64,000 nucleotides of DNA from Candidatus Lernaella stagnicola (GTDB lineage Bacteria > Lernaellota > Lernaellaia > Lernaellales > Lernaellaceae): NCBI GenBank assembly GCA_030765525.1, contig JAVCCK010000023.1, positions 62,001 through 126,000 of the forward strand, written 5' to 3'. Within the stretch, counting starts at the first letter, position 1; each line of letters opens with the position of its first letter. The position numbers and the translations under genes were made by a program. The notes under the pieces are model-generated. The model had not been told where the DNA came from, did not search any database, and was given only the letters and a program-made list of their open reading frames with translations. Of this stretch, positions 53,845 through 62,282 are shown piece by piece.

Positions 53845-55098
53845 TTATCTGGTCGTTTGTTCGTGTTCCAATTCCTGGGCGCGCAATTCCAAAGCCGGCG
53901 CGACCCGCTGGCTCATCAAGCTGCCCACCGACCGCACGCGGTTCAGCTTCTGATTCAATTCCATTTGTCGCGCTTTGGTCTCCGCTTGGATCTGTGCCGC
54001 CTCGGCAGTCGTCTTGCGGCGGACCTGCTTTTGGATGTCATCTCCCCAGTGCGCGAAGCGGCGTGATTCATCCATGAAATAAGTCAGCACGAGCCGTTCC
54101 AGATGGCCACGGAAACTCGACAGCAGCGTGCCGATGTGGCGGCGCAGATCGTTTTTTAGCCGTGCGTGTTCGGCATCGGTCATTTTTTTGATGGCTTCTT
54201 GTTTCTGACTTCTGGCCCAAAGAATGACGAAGAATACGATGACAGGTAGTAGTCCGGCCATCAGCAGCTTCCGCGGCAACGTCATACTGGTTCCCGAAAG
54301 AGCGAAATAACTGCCGGCGGCAACATAGGGGCCGACGATGATGCTGATGCCGATCATCGCCTGGCGGACTGAGCGGAACACCTGCCCGAGCATCTTGGGG
54401 GCCTTGATTTCGGTGCGCAGTGTATCCAACTGCAATTGTGGTTTGCTCGGCAACGTGGTGACGAGTTCGAAATCAAACGCGGTAGCCTCGTTTTGGTTGG
54501 CCAGCCGGTCGATTTTACGCATCAACGCGGGCGACTCACCGGGTACGAAGCGCGGCAAGTCTTCCCGAACCTGCGATTGCCAATGCGCCATTATCTCGTC
54601 GAAGTACTGCTGAATGCGGTCCTTCAATTCCGCAGGCAGCGTCAACTCCGTCACGCCGCCGCGGCGTATTTCCTCCAGCGTGAATTCGTCGAAAGCGCCG
54701 GCAAAGGCGTTGATAATTTGCTCTTCTTGTTTGGCCAGACGGCCGCGATTCCCGCTCCAATAGTTGATGGATTTGTCGATTTCGCTTTTCATCTGCCGGA
54801 GCAGAACATCGACGTCGCGCGACTGAGCGCGGGATTCCTGCAGTTGCGCGCCGGTTAGACTGGAAACTTCGGTCGCAAGGCGGGCCGATTCATTTTCCAG
54901 CTCGTCCATCGCGCCGTGAACCAGTTCAATGGCTTCGCGGTACAGAGCGAGCCAATCGGGGCTTTCCTCGCGGCGCATCTCCAAGGCTCGGCCGTAGAGC
55001 AGCCCGAACGCCTGTCGCCGCTCATCCGACCACAGCGGCTCGTTGGCGTACTTGGTCATCAGGATGAATTCGGAGATGGGATCGTGCGTTCGAATCAT
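53845..55098 (-). CDS. Helical protein with two central TM segments, unknown family
   Basis: The 417-residue product has a long helical N-terminal part with coiled-coil character (residues 30-200), two TM helices (about 248-268 and 277-295), and a second helical part ending in a probable coiled coil (about 355-415). Both soluble parts should face the same side of the membrane. No nucleotide-binding motif is seen. It follows the large repeat protein gene by 76 bases on the same strand, and the hydrolase gene follows it, so the three may form one transcript. Confidence 0.72.
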   Translation of the reverse strand: MIRTHDPISEFILMTKYANEPLWSDERRQAFGLLYGRALEMRREESPDWLALYREAIELVHGAMDELENESARLATEVSSLTGAQLQESRAQSRDVDVLLRQMKSEIDKSINYWSGNRGRLAKQEEQIINAFAGAFDEFTLEEIRRGGVTELTLPAELKDRIQQYFDEIMAHWQSQVREDLPRFVPGESPALMRKIDRLANQNEATAFDFELVTTLPSKPQLQLDTLRTEIKAPKMLGQVFRSVRQAMIGISIIVGPYVAAGSYFALSGTSMTLPRKLLMAGLLPVIVFFVILWARSQKQEAIKKMTDAEHARLKNDLRRHIGTLLSSFRGHLERLVLTYFMDESRRFAHWGDDIQKQVRRKTTAEAAQIQAETKARQMELNQKLNRVRSVGSLMSQRVAPALELRAQELEHEQTTR

Positions 55099-55174
55099 GG
55101 TTGCTTATCCCTCTTGCGTATCATGTCGACCCTGCTCGCTTTCCGCAAACAACGACCGTGACAGGCATAATCGC

Positions 55175-58100
55175 CTAGAAATCGGGATCTGAACCGGAGT
55201 CGCCCGAATCCGAACCGCCGGAACCAGCCGCGGCAGCGGCGGCGGCGCATGCCTGGGCGCGGGCGGCAGCGGCACACGCGGCTTCGGCGGCGGCCTGCGC
55301 GGCGGCGGCGGCGGCTTCAGCTTCCGCGGCGGCGGCTTCGGCGGCCGAAGCTTCCGATTCGGCGTCGGCGCGCGATGACGCGGCGTCGGCCAAGGCATCG
55401 GAAGCGTCGGAGGCGGCTTGTTGGGCCATTTGCGCTTCTGCTTCGGCTTCGGTGCGCGCGGCGCGGGCCGCTTCGAGTTCGGCTTCGGCTTGGCCGCGCG
55501 CGGATTCCGCGTCGGCCAATTCCTGCTCGGCCTGTTGCCTGGCCTCTTCAGCCTGATCCTTCTCCCGTTCGGCTTGCTCGCGCGCCTCCTCGGCTTGATC
55601 GCGTTCCTCTTGGGTTTGCTCGCGGTCTTTTTCGGCTTCCTCCTTGAGTTCGCCGGTCTCTTCCCGATCTTCTTTGGTTTCGTCTTTGAGTTGGTCGGTT
55701 TGTTCGCGGTCTTCTTTGGACTCATCCTTTAGATCGCCGGTTTCCTCACGATCACCGCGGGTTTCGTCTTTGAGGTCACCCGTTTCTGTGCGGTCATCCC
55801 TGGTTTCATCTTTTAGATCGCCGGTTTCGATCCGGTCCTCGCGAGTTTCGTCTTTGAGATCGGCGGCTTCGCCCCGGTCATCGCGAGTCTCGTCTTTGAG
55901 ATCGGCGGCTTCGCCCCGGTCATCGCGAGTTTCGTCTTTGAGATCGGCGGCTTCGCCCCGGTCATCGCGAGTCTCGTCTTTGAGGTCGCCCGTTTCCGAG
56001 CGGTCGTCGCGGGTTTCCTCCTTCAAGTCGCCGGTTTCGGAGCGGTCCTCGCGGGTTTCCCCTTTCAAGTCGCCGGTTTCGGTGCGGTCCTCGCGGGTTT
56101 CCTCTTTCAAGTCGCCGGTTTCGGTGCGGTCCTCGCGGGTTTCCTCTTTTAGATCGCCGGTTTCTTCCCGGTCGCCGCGGGCTTCCTCCTTTAGGTCGCC
56201 GGTTTCTTCCCGATCGCCGCGGGTTTCCTCTTTTAGATCGCCGGTTTCTTCCCGGTCGTCCCGAGACTCGTCTTTGAGGTCGCCGATATCGCCGCGATCG
56301 TCCTGCGATTCGTCGAGTTGGTCGGCAATCTCGTCCCGATCGTCTTGCGATTCATCCAATCGGTCGCCAATCTCGTCGCGATCGTCTTGCGATTCATCCA
56401 ACCGGTCGGCGACCTCGTCGCGATCGTCTTGCGATTCGTCCAGCCGGTCGGCGACCTCGTCACGGTCGTCTTGTGATTCGTCCAGCCGGTCGGCGATATC
56501 GTCGCGGTCGTCTTGTGATTCGTCCAGCCGGTCGGCGATTTCGTCGCGATCGTCTTGCGATTCATCCGCCCGGTCGGCGATATCGTCGCGGTCGTCTTGT
56601 GATTCGTCCAGCCGGTCGGCGATTTCGTCACGTGCATCGCCGGTCTCGTCACGCATGCCGTCCATCTCGTCGCGCATCGACTGTCCGTCGTCGACGCCCG
56701 TCTGAATCTCATCCAACCCGGCTTCGATGTCGCCTTTGATGCCGTCCATCTCGTCGACCTGCACCCGGCCGTCGTCCACGCCCGCCTGCACATCGGCCAC
56801 CCCGGCATCGATGTCGCCTTTGATGCCGTCCATCTCGTCCGCCTGCGACCGGCCGTCGTCCACGCCCGCCTGCGCATCGGCCACCCCGGCATCGATGTCG
56901 CCCTTGATGCCGTCCATCTCGTCCGCCTGCGACCGGCCGTCGTCCACGCCCGCCTGCGCATCGCCCACCCCAGCTTCGATGTCGCCTTTGATGCCGTCCA
57001 TCTCGTCGGCCTGCACCCGGCCGTCGTCCACGCCCGCCTGCGCATCGCCCACCCCGGCTTCGATGTCGCCTTTGATGCCGTCCATCTCGCCGGCCTGCAC
57101 CCGGCCGTCGTCCACGCCCGCCTGCGCATCGGCCACCCCGGCATCGATGTCGTCCTTGATGCCGTCCATCTCGTCGGCCTGCACCCGGCCGTCGTCCACG
57201 CCCGCATGAACATCGGCTGCTTTTTGCTCGACGTCGCTGACGATTTCCCCCGCTACTTCCTGCTTGCCCTTCATGTCGGTGAGAACGTCGTCCATCTGCT
57301 CCGATTGGGCGTGAAGATCGGCGCTGGTGTCGGGAGCTTCGCTGCCGCCGTGATCCTGTTCGTCGGGTTTCGGTACATCCGAGTATTGGGGATATTGGCT
57401 TTGAACGGCATCGGCGGGTAAGGGTGGCAACTTGGGCCCCTCGGTCTTATCGGCGGCCGCCGGCTCGGAATCCTTCTGCGGGTGGTCCATGGCGTCTTGC
57501 GCCATACCCTCTAATATTTGCGCCTTTATGCCGTCTTGATCGAGCGTCGCTCCTTGCATTTCGTCGGCCGGTTTCGGCATATCGATGTTGTCGGCTTGCT
57601 GATGATCCTGCAGGTACTCGCCCGTTTTCTGGCGGCCTTCCTGCGTCGTATCGTAGTGTTTGGTTTCAGTTTCAACTTCGACATCGGGGATAATTCCGGC
57701 CTTGCCGACAACTTCCGGGCCGTCAGCCCCTAATTTGACTTTCGCCTCGGCGGCAACTTCAACACTACCATCGACCGTGCCACTAACCTGGTTTCCGTTT
57801 TCGTCAATGTCTGTGGCGTGAGTGATTCTCGTGCCGATTTTGCCCGCGCTGGCTTTCGCGTATATCTCCATTTTCCCGGAGTTTACCGGGTCGGCCAAAT
57901 CGACTTCGACGTTGGCTCCCGCCTTAACGCTGGGCGCTTCGTAATATGCCTCCGCTTCGGTGATGCTGCCGTCCTGCCCGATATACATGCCGCGGTAACT
58001 CACTCCCCCGAGGCTAACCTCACCGTGCGCGTCGGCACCGAGGTTCGTGTCGGCTTCCTTGCCTTGGGAGATATGGCCGTCGGTCAGTGATACGCCGCCG

Positions 58101-58390
58101 AGGGTGTCGTCGACTTCGGCCTTGAACTCAATGGTTTCATCCTTGAATTGAATGCCATGAACGAAAAAACCACCGTCGGCCGTACGGGCGACCTTGAGGG
58201 AATTGGCCGTTCCGGCAGCCTCTTGCAGAACGCCGGCGAGGCTCAGTTCCGCATTATTCGCGGTGGATAACGTGGAGCTCAGTTGATCGAGAAACGGGTC
58301 CAGAGACTCGGGTTGGCCGACGCTCATTTGAAGTTCCTGGGCGAATATTTCCTGCGCAAACTGATACTCTTCTTCTGAATACTTAGCCAT
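55175..58390 (-). CDS. 1071-residue repeat protein (28- and 14-residue helical repeats)
   Basis: GGAGG lies about eight bases before the ATG. Residues 1-395 are non-repetitive, with a beta-rich part at about 60-260 (QFKDETIEFKAEVDD, GGVSYRGMYIGQDG). Residues 396-580 are six 28-residue units plus a partial one (AGVDDGRVQADEMDGIKGD...). Residues 581-930 are 25 units of 14 (DESQDDRDEIADRL changing to EETREDRTETGDLK). Residues 931-1071 are a Glu/Gln then Ala-rich helix with two cysteines, ending in a Gly/Ser/Asp tail. All unit lengths are multiples of seven, as in coiled coils or single alpha-helices. There is no signal peptide. A long rod is likely; its role is unknown. Confidence 0.82.
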   Translation of the reverse strand: MAKYSEEEYQFAQEIFAQELQMSVGQPESLDPFLDQLSSTLSTANNAELSLAGVLQEAAGTANSLKVARTADGGFFVHGIQFKDETIEFKAEVDDTLGGVSLTDGHISQGKEADTNLGADAHGEVSLGGVSYRGMYIGQDGSITEAEAYYEAPSVKAGANVEVDLADPVNSGKMEIYAKASAGKIGTRITHATDIDENGNQVSGTVDGSVEVAAEAKVKLGADGPEVVGKAGIIPDVEVETETKHYDTTQEGRQKTGEYLQDHQQADNIDMPKPADEMQGATLDQDGIKAQILEGMAQDAMDHPQKDSEPAAADKTEGPKLPPLPADAVQSQYPQYSDVPKPDEQDHGGSEAPDTSADLHAQSEQMDDVLTDMKGKQEVAGEIVSDVEQKAADVHAGVDDGRVQADEMDGIKDDIDAGVADAQAGVDDGRVQAGEMDGIKGDIEAGVGDAQAGVDDGRVQADEMDGIKGDIEAGVGDAQAGVDDGRSQADEMDGIKGDIDAGVADAQAGVDDGRSQADEMDGIKGDIDAGVADVQAGVDDGRVQVDEMDGIKGDIEAGLDEIQTGVDDGQSMRDEMDGMRDETGDARDEIADRLDESQDDRDDIADRADESQDDRDEIADRLDESQDDRDDIADRLDESQDDRDEVADRLDESQDDRDEVADRLDESQDDRDEIGDRLDESQDDRDEIADQLDESQDDRGDIGDLKDESRDDREETGDLKEETRGDREETGDLKEEARGDREETGDLKEETREDRTETGDLKEETREDRTETGDLKGETREDRSETGDLKEETRDDRSETGDLKDETRDDRGEAADLKDETRDDRGEAADLKDETRDDRGEAADLKDETREDRIETGDLKDETRDDRTETGDLKDETRGDREETGDLKDESKEDREQTDQLKDETKEDREETGELKEEAEKDREQTQEERDQAEEAREQAEREKDQAEEARQQAEQELADAESARGQAEAELEAARAARTEAEAEAQMAQQAASDASDALADAASSRADAESEASAAEAAAAEAEAAAAAAQAAAEAACAAAARAQACAAAAAAAGSGGSDSGDSGSDPDF
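55601..56650 (-). repeat. 42-base tandem coding repeats (25 units)
   Basis: Twenty-five 42-base units encode 14-residue repeats. The left and right halves differ in consensus (DLKEETR.DR.ETG versus DESQDDRDEIADRL) and the change occurs gradually near 56280, which suggests growth by unequal exchange. Confidence 0.92.
56651..57205 (-). repeat. 84-base tandem coding repeats (six full units and one partial)
   Basis: Near-identical 84-base units encode the 28-residue repeats with core VDDGR.QADEMDGIKGDI. There are no spacers, and the frame is kept throughout, so this is coding repetition. Confidence 0.92.
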
Positions 58391-58540
58391 GGATAGCCTC
58401 CGTTTGCCCGATCAAATCCTGCTACATTCGCTGTTTGGAATGTACCCCGTGCTCCATCCACACGACCGGCCGGCCGCGATCAAATTCTTCATCTCGCTCG
58501 CTTGATGTTTTACCAATGAAGATGATATCTATTAGAATAT

Positions 58541-58569
58541 CCTATACCTTGGCATTGTCGTAACGTCAA
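58541..58569 (-). promoter_or_regulatory. Sigma70-like promoter for the repeat protein gene
   Basis: On the minus strand, TTGACG (58564-58569) and TATAGG (58541-58546) are 17 bases apart, in the AT-richer middle of the 245-base divergent gap (58391-58635). A weaker plus-strand pair, TTGATG (58502) and TATCTA (58526), faces the kinase gene. Confidence 0.45.
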
Positions 58570-58635
58570 CGACCGTTGGGGTGCGGGTTTTATTGGATGA
58601 TTTCTTAGGCAGCAACTACTCAATAAGCGGGCACC

Positions 58636-61467
58636 ATGGATCCAAGAATCAGAAGCGAATTGGAACGCCGCCTGGCCGCGGGAGAGATCACCCAAACGGA
58701 GTTTGATCGCTTACTCGCCGAAGCGCCTGCGACGCCGATGCCGGCCGGCAGCCAACGCGGCCGCACGACCGCCGGGCTGACCGTCGAGCGCCTGACCGAG
58801 GGGCAGGTTTTACGCGACAAGTACGAAGTGGAAAAACTGCTGGGTCGCGGCGGCATGGGCGTGGTGTATCTGGCCACGGACCGCATGCTGCAACGACACG
58901 TGGCGCTCAAAGTATTGCCGCAGGAGTTCGCGCAACAACCCGAAGCGGTGGATCGCTTTCGTCGCGAGGCGCTGCTGACAATGGATTTGCATCACGAGAA
59001 CATCGTGGCGGTCAGCGGCTTCGAAACCGAAGGCGAACTGGCGTTTATCGTGATGGAGTACATCGACGGTCCGACTTTTTCATCGATGCTTAACAAGGTG
59101 AAAGGGCCTCTGGAATTGCGCTCGATCCTATCGTGGGGCGCGCAAGCCTGCGCCGGGATGGCCTACGCGCACCGCAAGGGGATTTTGCACCGCGACATCA
59201 AGCCGGCGAATTTGATGATCCACGGGCCGGAAGAAGTGCTGAAAATCACCGACTTCGGCTTGGCGATGCAATTGCGCATGCAGCTTACAAAGCTGACCGG
59301 CCAGCACCTTTCGGGCACCCCGCTGTATCTGGCGCCGGAAGTGTACATGGGCGCCAAGCCCACGGTGCAGTCGGATGTCTACGCGTTGGCGATGACGCTG
59401 TACGAATGCCTCGGGGGCGAGCATCCGTGGATTCACGCCATGGAACTGCGGCATTTGGTTTGCGAGGTCATGCCCGAGCCACTGCCGCGCGTTCCGGATG
59501 AGGTCAACCGCGCCCTGCTCAAGGGGCTGGCCAAGGACCCGGCGTTGCGCTTCGCCTCGGCCGACGAATTGGGACGCGCGCTCTGGGCCGCCTGCGAAAA
59601 GTGTCCAACCTCCAGCCGCACGCGCACTTATCTGGCGATACCGGATTTTGGCGACGATACCGCGCTGCCCGCCGATACCGGGGTTCCCGACAACGAAGGC
59701 ACCCGCGTCGTAACCCGGGCGCGAACCACGCAATCCATAGAAGTTGAAGTGCCAACCGAATCCGCGCCCCGGAAGCCGCGCCGGTGGGTCCCAAAAGCGC
59801 TTTTCGCGGCGGCGGTGATTGCGGTGGCCGTGCTGGCGTTCGTGTTCGGGCGCGAGAAGCTGTTTCCGTCCAACGCGGGAAAGACGGTGGCGACGCCAAC
59901 TAGCTCCCAGTTGCAGATGCCGACGGTGCAAGTCCCAGCCGACATGGTAACGGTTGACGCTGGGGTATGCCGCTTGGGCTGCACGATAGGCATCGATTCG
60001 TTCTGCAAAGAGCCGTCGGAGACGCCGTTTGTGTTTCTCCCGGCGTTCGCGATCCAGCGGCGCGAGGTTACGGTGGGTGAATACCGGGCGTGCGTGGAAG
60101 GTGGACGCTGTACGGCGCCGAGCAAGGCGGCGATGGGTCGGGAGAAGTGCAACTGGCTCGTCGCAAAAGGGGAGCGTGAAAGCCACCCCATGAACTGCGT
60201 GACGCTTGAGCAAGCGCGGCAGTATTGCGAAAGCCGCGGCTGGAAATTGCCTTCGGACAACCATTGGGAAGCGGCGGCGCGGGGGCCGAACGGCTATGTG
60301 TATCCGTGGGGCAACGGGTTGCCGTCGTGCTCGCTGGCGCGCATGAAAGGTTGCGGCGACGGCACGGCTCCGGCGGGCCAAGCGCGGGCGGGCGACACCG
60401 CATCGGGTTTGTCGGACATGTCGGGCAACGTGTACGAATGGACCGACAATGGGCACGTGCGCGGTGGCGGCTGGCAATCGACAGCGAAAACGCTGCGGTC
60501 TTCGTGGCGGTATCGGGTCAACGGCGGCGTTGTGGCGCAGGATGTCGGTTTTCGCTGCGCGCTATGGCTCAACAGTTGGCTCGGCGTCATTCCCGGACCG
60601 GATGAAGCCGGGCATGGAATCGCGGTGGCGGCGATTTTCGCTTCCGGCGGCGCGGCCGAAGCCGGGGTGCGGCCCGGCGATATCATTACCGAAGTCTCGG
60701 GTGTAGCGCTGTCCTCGGCGGCGGATTTGGCCGTGCTGGAGGCCGCGTTGCCGGTGGGCGAGCGGGTTTCGATTTCCCTGCTGCGTGATGGGACGCCTAC
60801 GACCGTATTGGCCAAATTAATCCAAGCACCGGAGTTTTACGCGCGGCGCAATTTCGCCGATGAGATACTCGAAAAAATGGAAGACCTACTCCTGGGTTTA
60901 ACCTGGGAAATGCGCGAGTCCATCGACGATGGGCTACCGCTGCCGCCTGGCGTCGGCCGAACGATCAAAACCGTCTTTCCCGAAAGTCCGGCCGCAAAGC
61001 TCGGACTCAAGGCCGGTGACGTGCTCTTGGCGGCGGCGGGCCAGGCGTTCAACGAAGGAGGAAATCCGACGTCGTTGTACTTGGAGGAACAGAATCGGAG
61101 CAGAGGGCTCACCGTCGCGCGGGACGGCCGCATCGAAACGATCGATGTGGCGCCGGTGGCGTACGATTTCGAGATCCTCAAGACGGTCGTCGGTTTTCGG
61201 AGCGTCGTCAAGAATTGTTACGTGAAGAAGGGCGAGGAGGAACCGGCGTTGTATCGCACGAGGCTGTTGATGTCCATCGACGCAGCGGGGCAACTTGACG
61301 AATGCGTGCTCGCCAACGTGCCCGACAACAACGTGGCGATCGGTTCGTGCATCTGCAAAGGCTTGAAAACGGTGCAGTACCCGAGGCCGCCGGCGGTGGA
61401 CCGTGAAACGGGGAACTACCGGTTGTCGGCCGCGTTCAATGTTCCGCAAGCGACCAAGGGAAAATAG
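58636..61467 (+). CDS. Ser/Thr protein kinase with FGE-like, two PDZ and C-terminal TonB/AgmX-like domains
   Basis: The 943-residue product has a kinase domain at residues 62-325 (GRGGMG 70-75, VALK Lys92, HRDIKPAN with Asp187, DFG 206-208, APE 233-235). A TM helix lies at 388-405. An extracytoplasmic FGE/sulfatase-modifying fold follows at 435-641 (MVTVDAGVCRLGC to DVGFRCA), then PDZ-like domains (about 655-730 and 745-850). The last part (RTRLLMSIDAAGQLDECV, NNVAIGSCICKGL) resembles AgmX/TonB C-terminal domains. All kinase residues are present, so it should be active. The FGE-like part lacks the catalytic cysteine pair. It is the first of three genes with 9-17 base gaps. Confidence 0.88.
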   Translation: MDPRIRSELERRLAAGEITQTEFDRLLAEAPATPMPAGSQRGRTTAGLTVERLTEGQVLRDKYEVEKLLGRGGMGVVYLATDRMLQRHVALKVLPQEFAQQPEAVDRFRREALLTMDLHHENIVAVSGFETEGELAFIVMEYIDGPTFSSMLNKVKGPLELRSILSWGAQACAGMAYAHRKGILHRDIKPANLMIHGPEEVLKITDFGLAMQLRMQLTKLTGQHLSGTPLYLAPEVYMGAKPTVQSDVYALAMTLYECLGGEHPWIHAMELRHLVCEVMPEPLPRVPDEVNRALLKGLAKDPALRFASADELGRALWAACEKCPTSSRTRTYLAIPDFGDDTALPADTGVPDNEGTRVVTRARTTQSIEVEVPTESAPRKPRRWVPKALFAAAVIAVAVLAFVFGREKLFPSNAGKTVATPTSSQLQMPTVQVPADMVTVDAGVCRLGCTIGIDSFCKEPSETPFVFLPAFAIQRREVTVGEYRACVEGGRCTAPSKAAMGREKCNWLVAKGERESHPMNCVTLEQARQYCESRGWKLPSDNHWEAAARGPNGYVYPWGNGLPSCSLARMKGCGDGTAPAGQARAGDTASGLSDMSGNVYEWTDNGHVRGGGWQSTAKTLRSSWRYRVNGGVVAQDVGFRCALWLNSWLGVIPGPDEAGHGIAVAAIFASGGAAEAGVRPGDIITEVSGVALSSAADLAVLEAALPVGERVSISLLRDGTPTTVLAKLIQAPEFYARRNFADEILEKMEDLLLGLTWEMRESIDDGLPLPPGVGRTIKTVFPESPAAKLGLKAGDVLLAAAGQAFNEGGNPTSLYLEEQNRSRGLTVARDGRIETIDVAPVAYDFEILKTVVGFRSVVKNCYVKKGEEEPALYRTRLLMSIDAAGQLDECVLANVPDNNVAIGSCICKGLKTVQYPRPPAVDRETGNYRLSAAFNVPQATKGK

Positions 61468-61484
61468 AAGTAGGGGGAAACGTC

Positions 61485-62273
61485 GTGCCCAGATCCAAGC
61501 TTCGCGCCGTTTGGCCGATTTTCATCTTGTTCGTGGCCTTTTTGGGCGCCGCCGTAGGGATGGCCGTCGCCGGTGTGGAGCCGGAAACGCCAACCCCGAA
61601 ACCGGTCAAGAAGAAAACCTATCACGCCGCCGACCCGGCGCAGAAACTATTCGAAAAGGCGACCGCCTTGGTGGAAGAAGGCAAGCGCGAGCAAGCCGTC
61701 AAAGGCTTCGAGGGGTTGATCGCCCTGTACCCCGACTCGCCCTACGCCGCCAAAGCGCGAAACTACCTGGCGATTCTGGGCGCCACGGAAAAGCCGGCCC
61801 CCGAACCCACGCCGGACCCCAGGTGTCAATGCGAAGGCCAAACCGTCAATTTGGAGGGGGCGTGGAGCTTCGTTTTCAAGTTACAAGATACGTCGCCGGG
61901 GGAATATAACGGCCGAGAGTATCCACTGGTAACTCGTATGTATGACGGCAAACAACGTTTTTCACTCGAGCAAAACGGCTGCCTCGTGAAACTTACGCCC
62001 GAATCGGGCGAAACGGTCGAAGGCGTCATTTCGCCAAGGGATGGAGGATATTCGGTTACTTTTAATCTGCCGTCTCTGCCTTGTTGGAAGGACTCGGGAC
62101 GATTCAGTGAAGAATGTGGTCGAGGAAACGTGGCGATATTCATTCTTCAGAGTAGTTCTTTGATGCGGACGACTCAATCTTGGCCTAATCCTTTCATGCG
62201 ACTTGGCTGCGGGTACACCGCAACACTGGCGAAGGCCTTTAAAGCCGCCCAAAACCTGGAAAAGAAGGAATAG
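61485..62273 (+). CDS. Exported protein with TPR-like segment, unknown C-terminal domain
   Basis: The 262-residue product starts at GTG with GGGGG eight bases upstream. It has an N-terminal signal or anchor (residues 10-30), a Pro/Lys linker, a tetratricopeptide-like pair of helices at about 50-95 (AQKLFEKATALVEEGKREQA...YPDSPYAAKA, as in BamD/YbgF proteins), and a C-terminal domain of about 150 residues that starts at a CQCEG motif and looks beta-rich. It lies between the kinase and the FGE-like gene with very short gaps, so the three probably work together. Confidence 0.72.
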   Translation: MPRSKLRAVWPIFILFVAFLGAAVGMAVAGVEPETPTPKPVKKKTYHAADPAQKLFEKATALVEEGKREQAVKGFEGLIALYPDSPYAAKARNYLAILGATEKPAPEPTPDPRCQCEGQTVNLEGAWSFVFKLQDTSPGEYNGREYPLVTRMYDGKQRFSLEQNGCLVKLTPESGETVEGVISPRDGGYSVTFNLPSLPCWKDSGRFSEECGRGNVAIFILQSSSLMRTTQSWPNPFMRLGCGYTATLAKAFKAAQNLEKKE

Positions 62274-62282
62274 AAGCAAACC

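Noticed and set aside
55644-56705. Long plus-strand open frame of Ser/Arg/Pro repeats
   Set aside because: It is the antisense shadow of the Asp/Glu/Arg repeat gene; its composition follows from the opposite strand and it has no start context.
55601-57205. Regular tandem repeats that could suggest a CRISPR array or satellite
   Set aside because: The units are contiguous with no spacers and keep one open minus-strand frame of 1071 codons, with variation that fits protein repeats.
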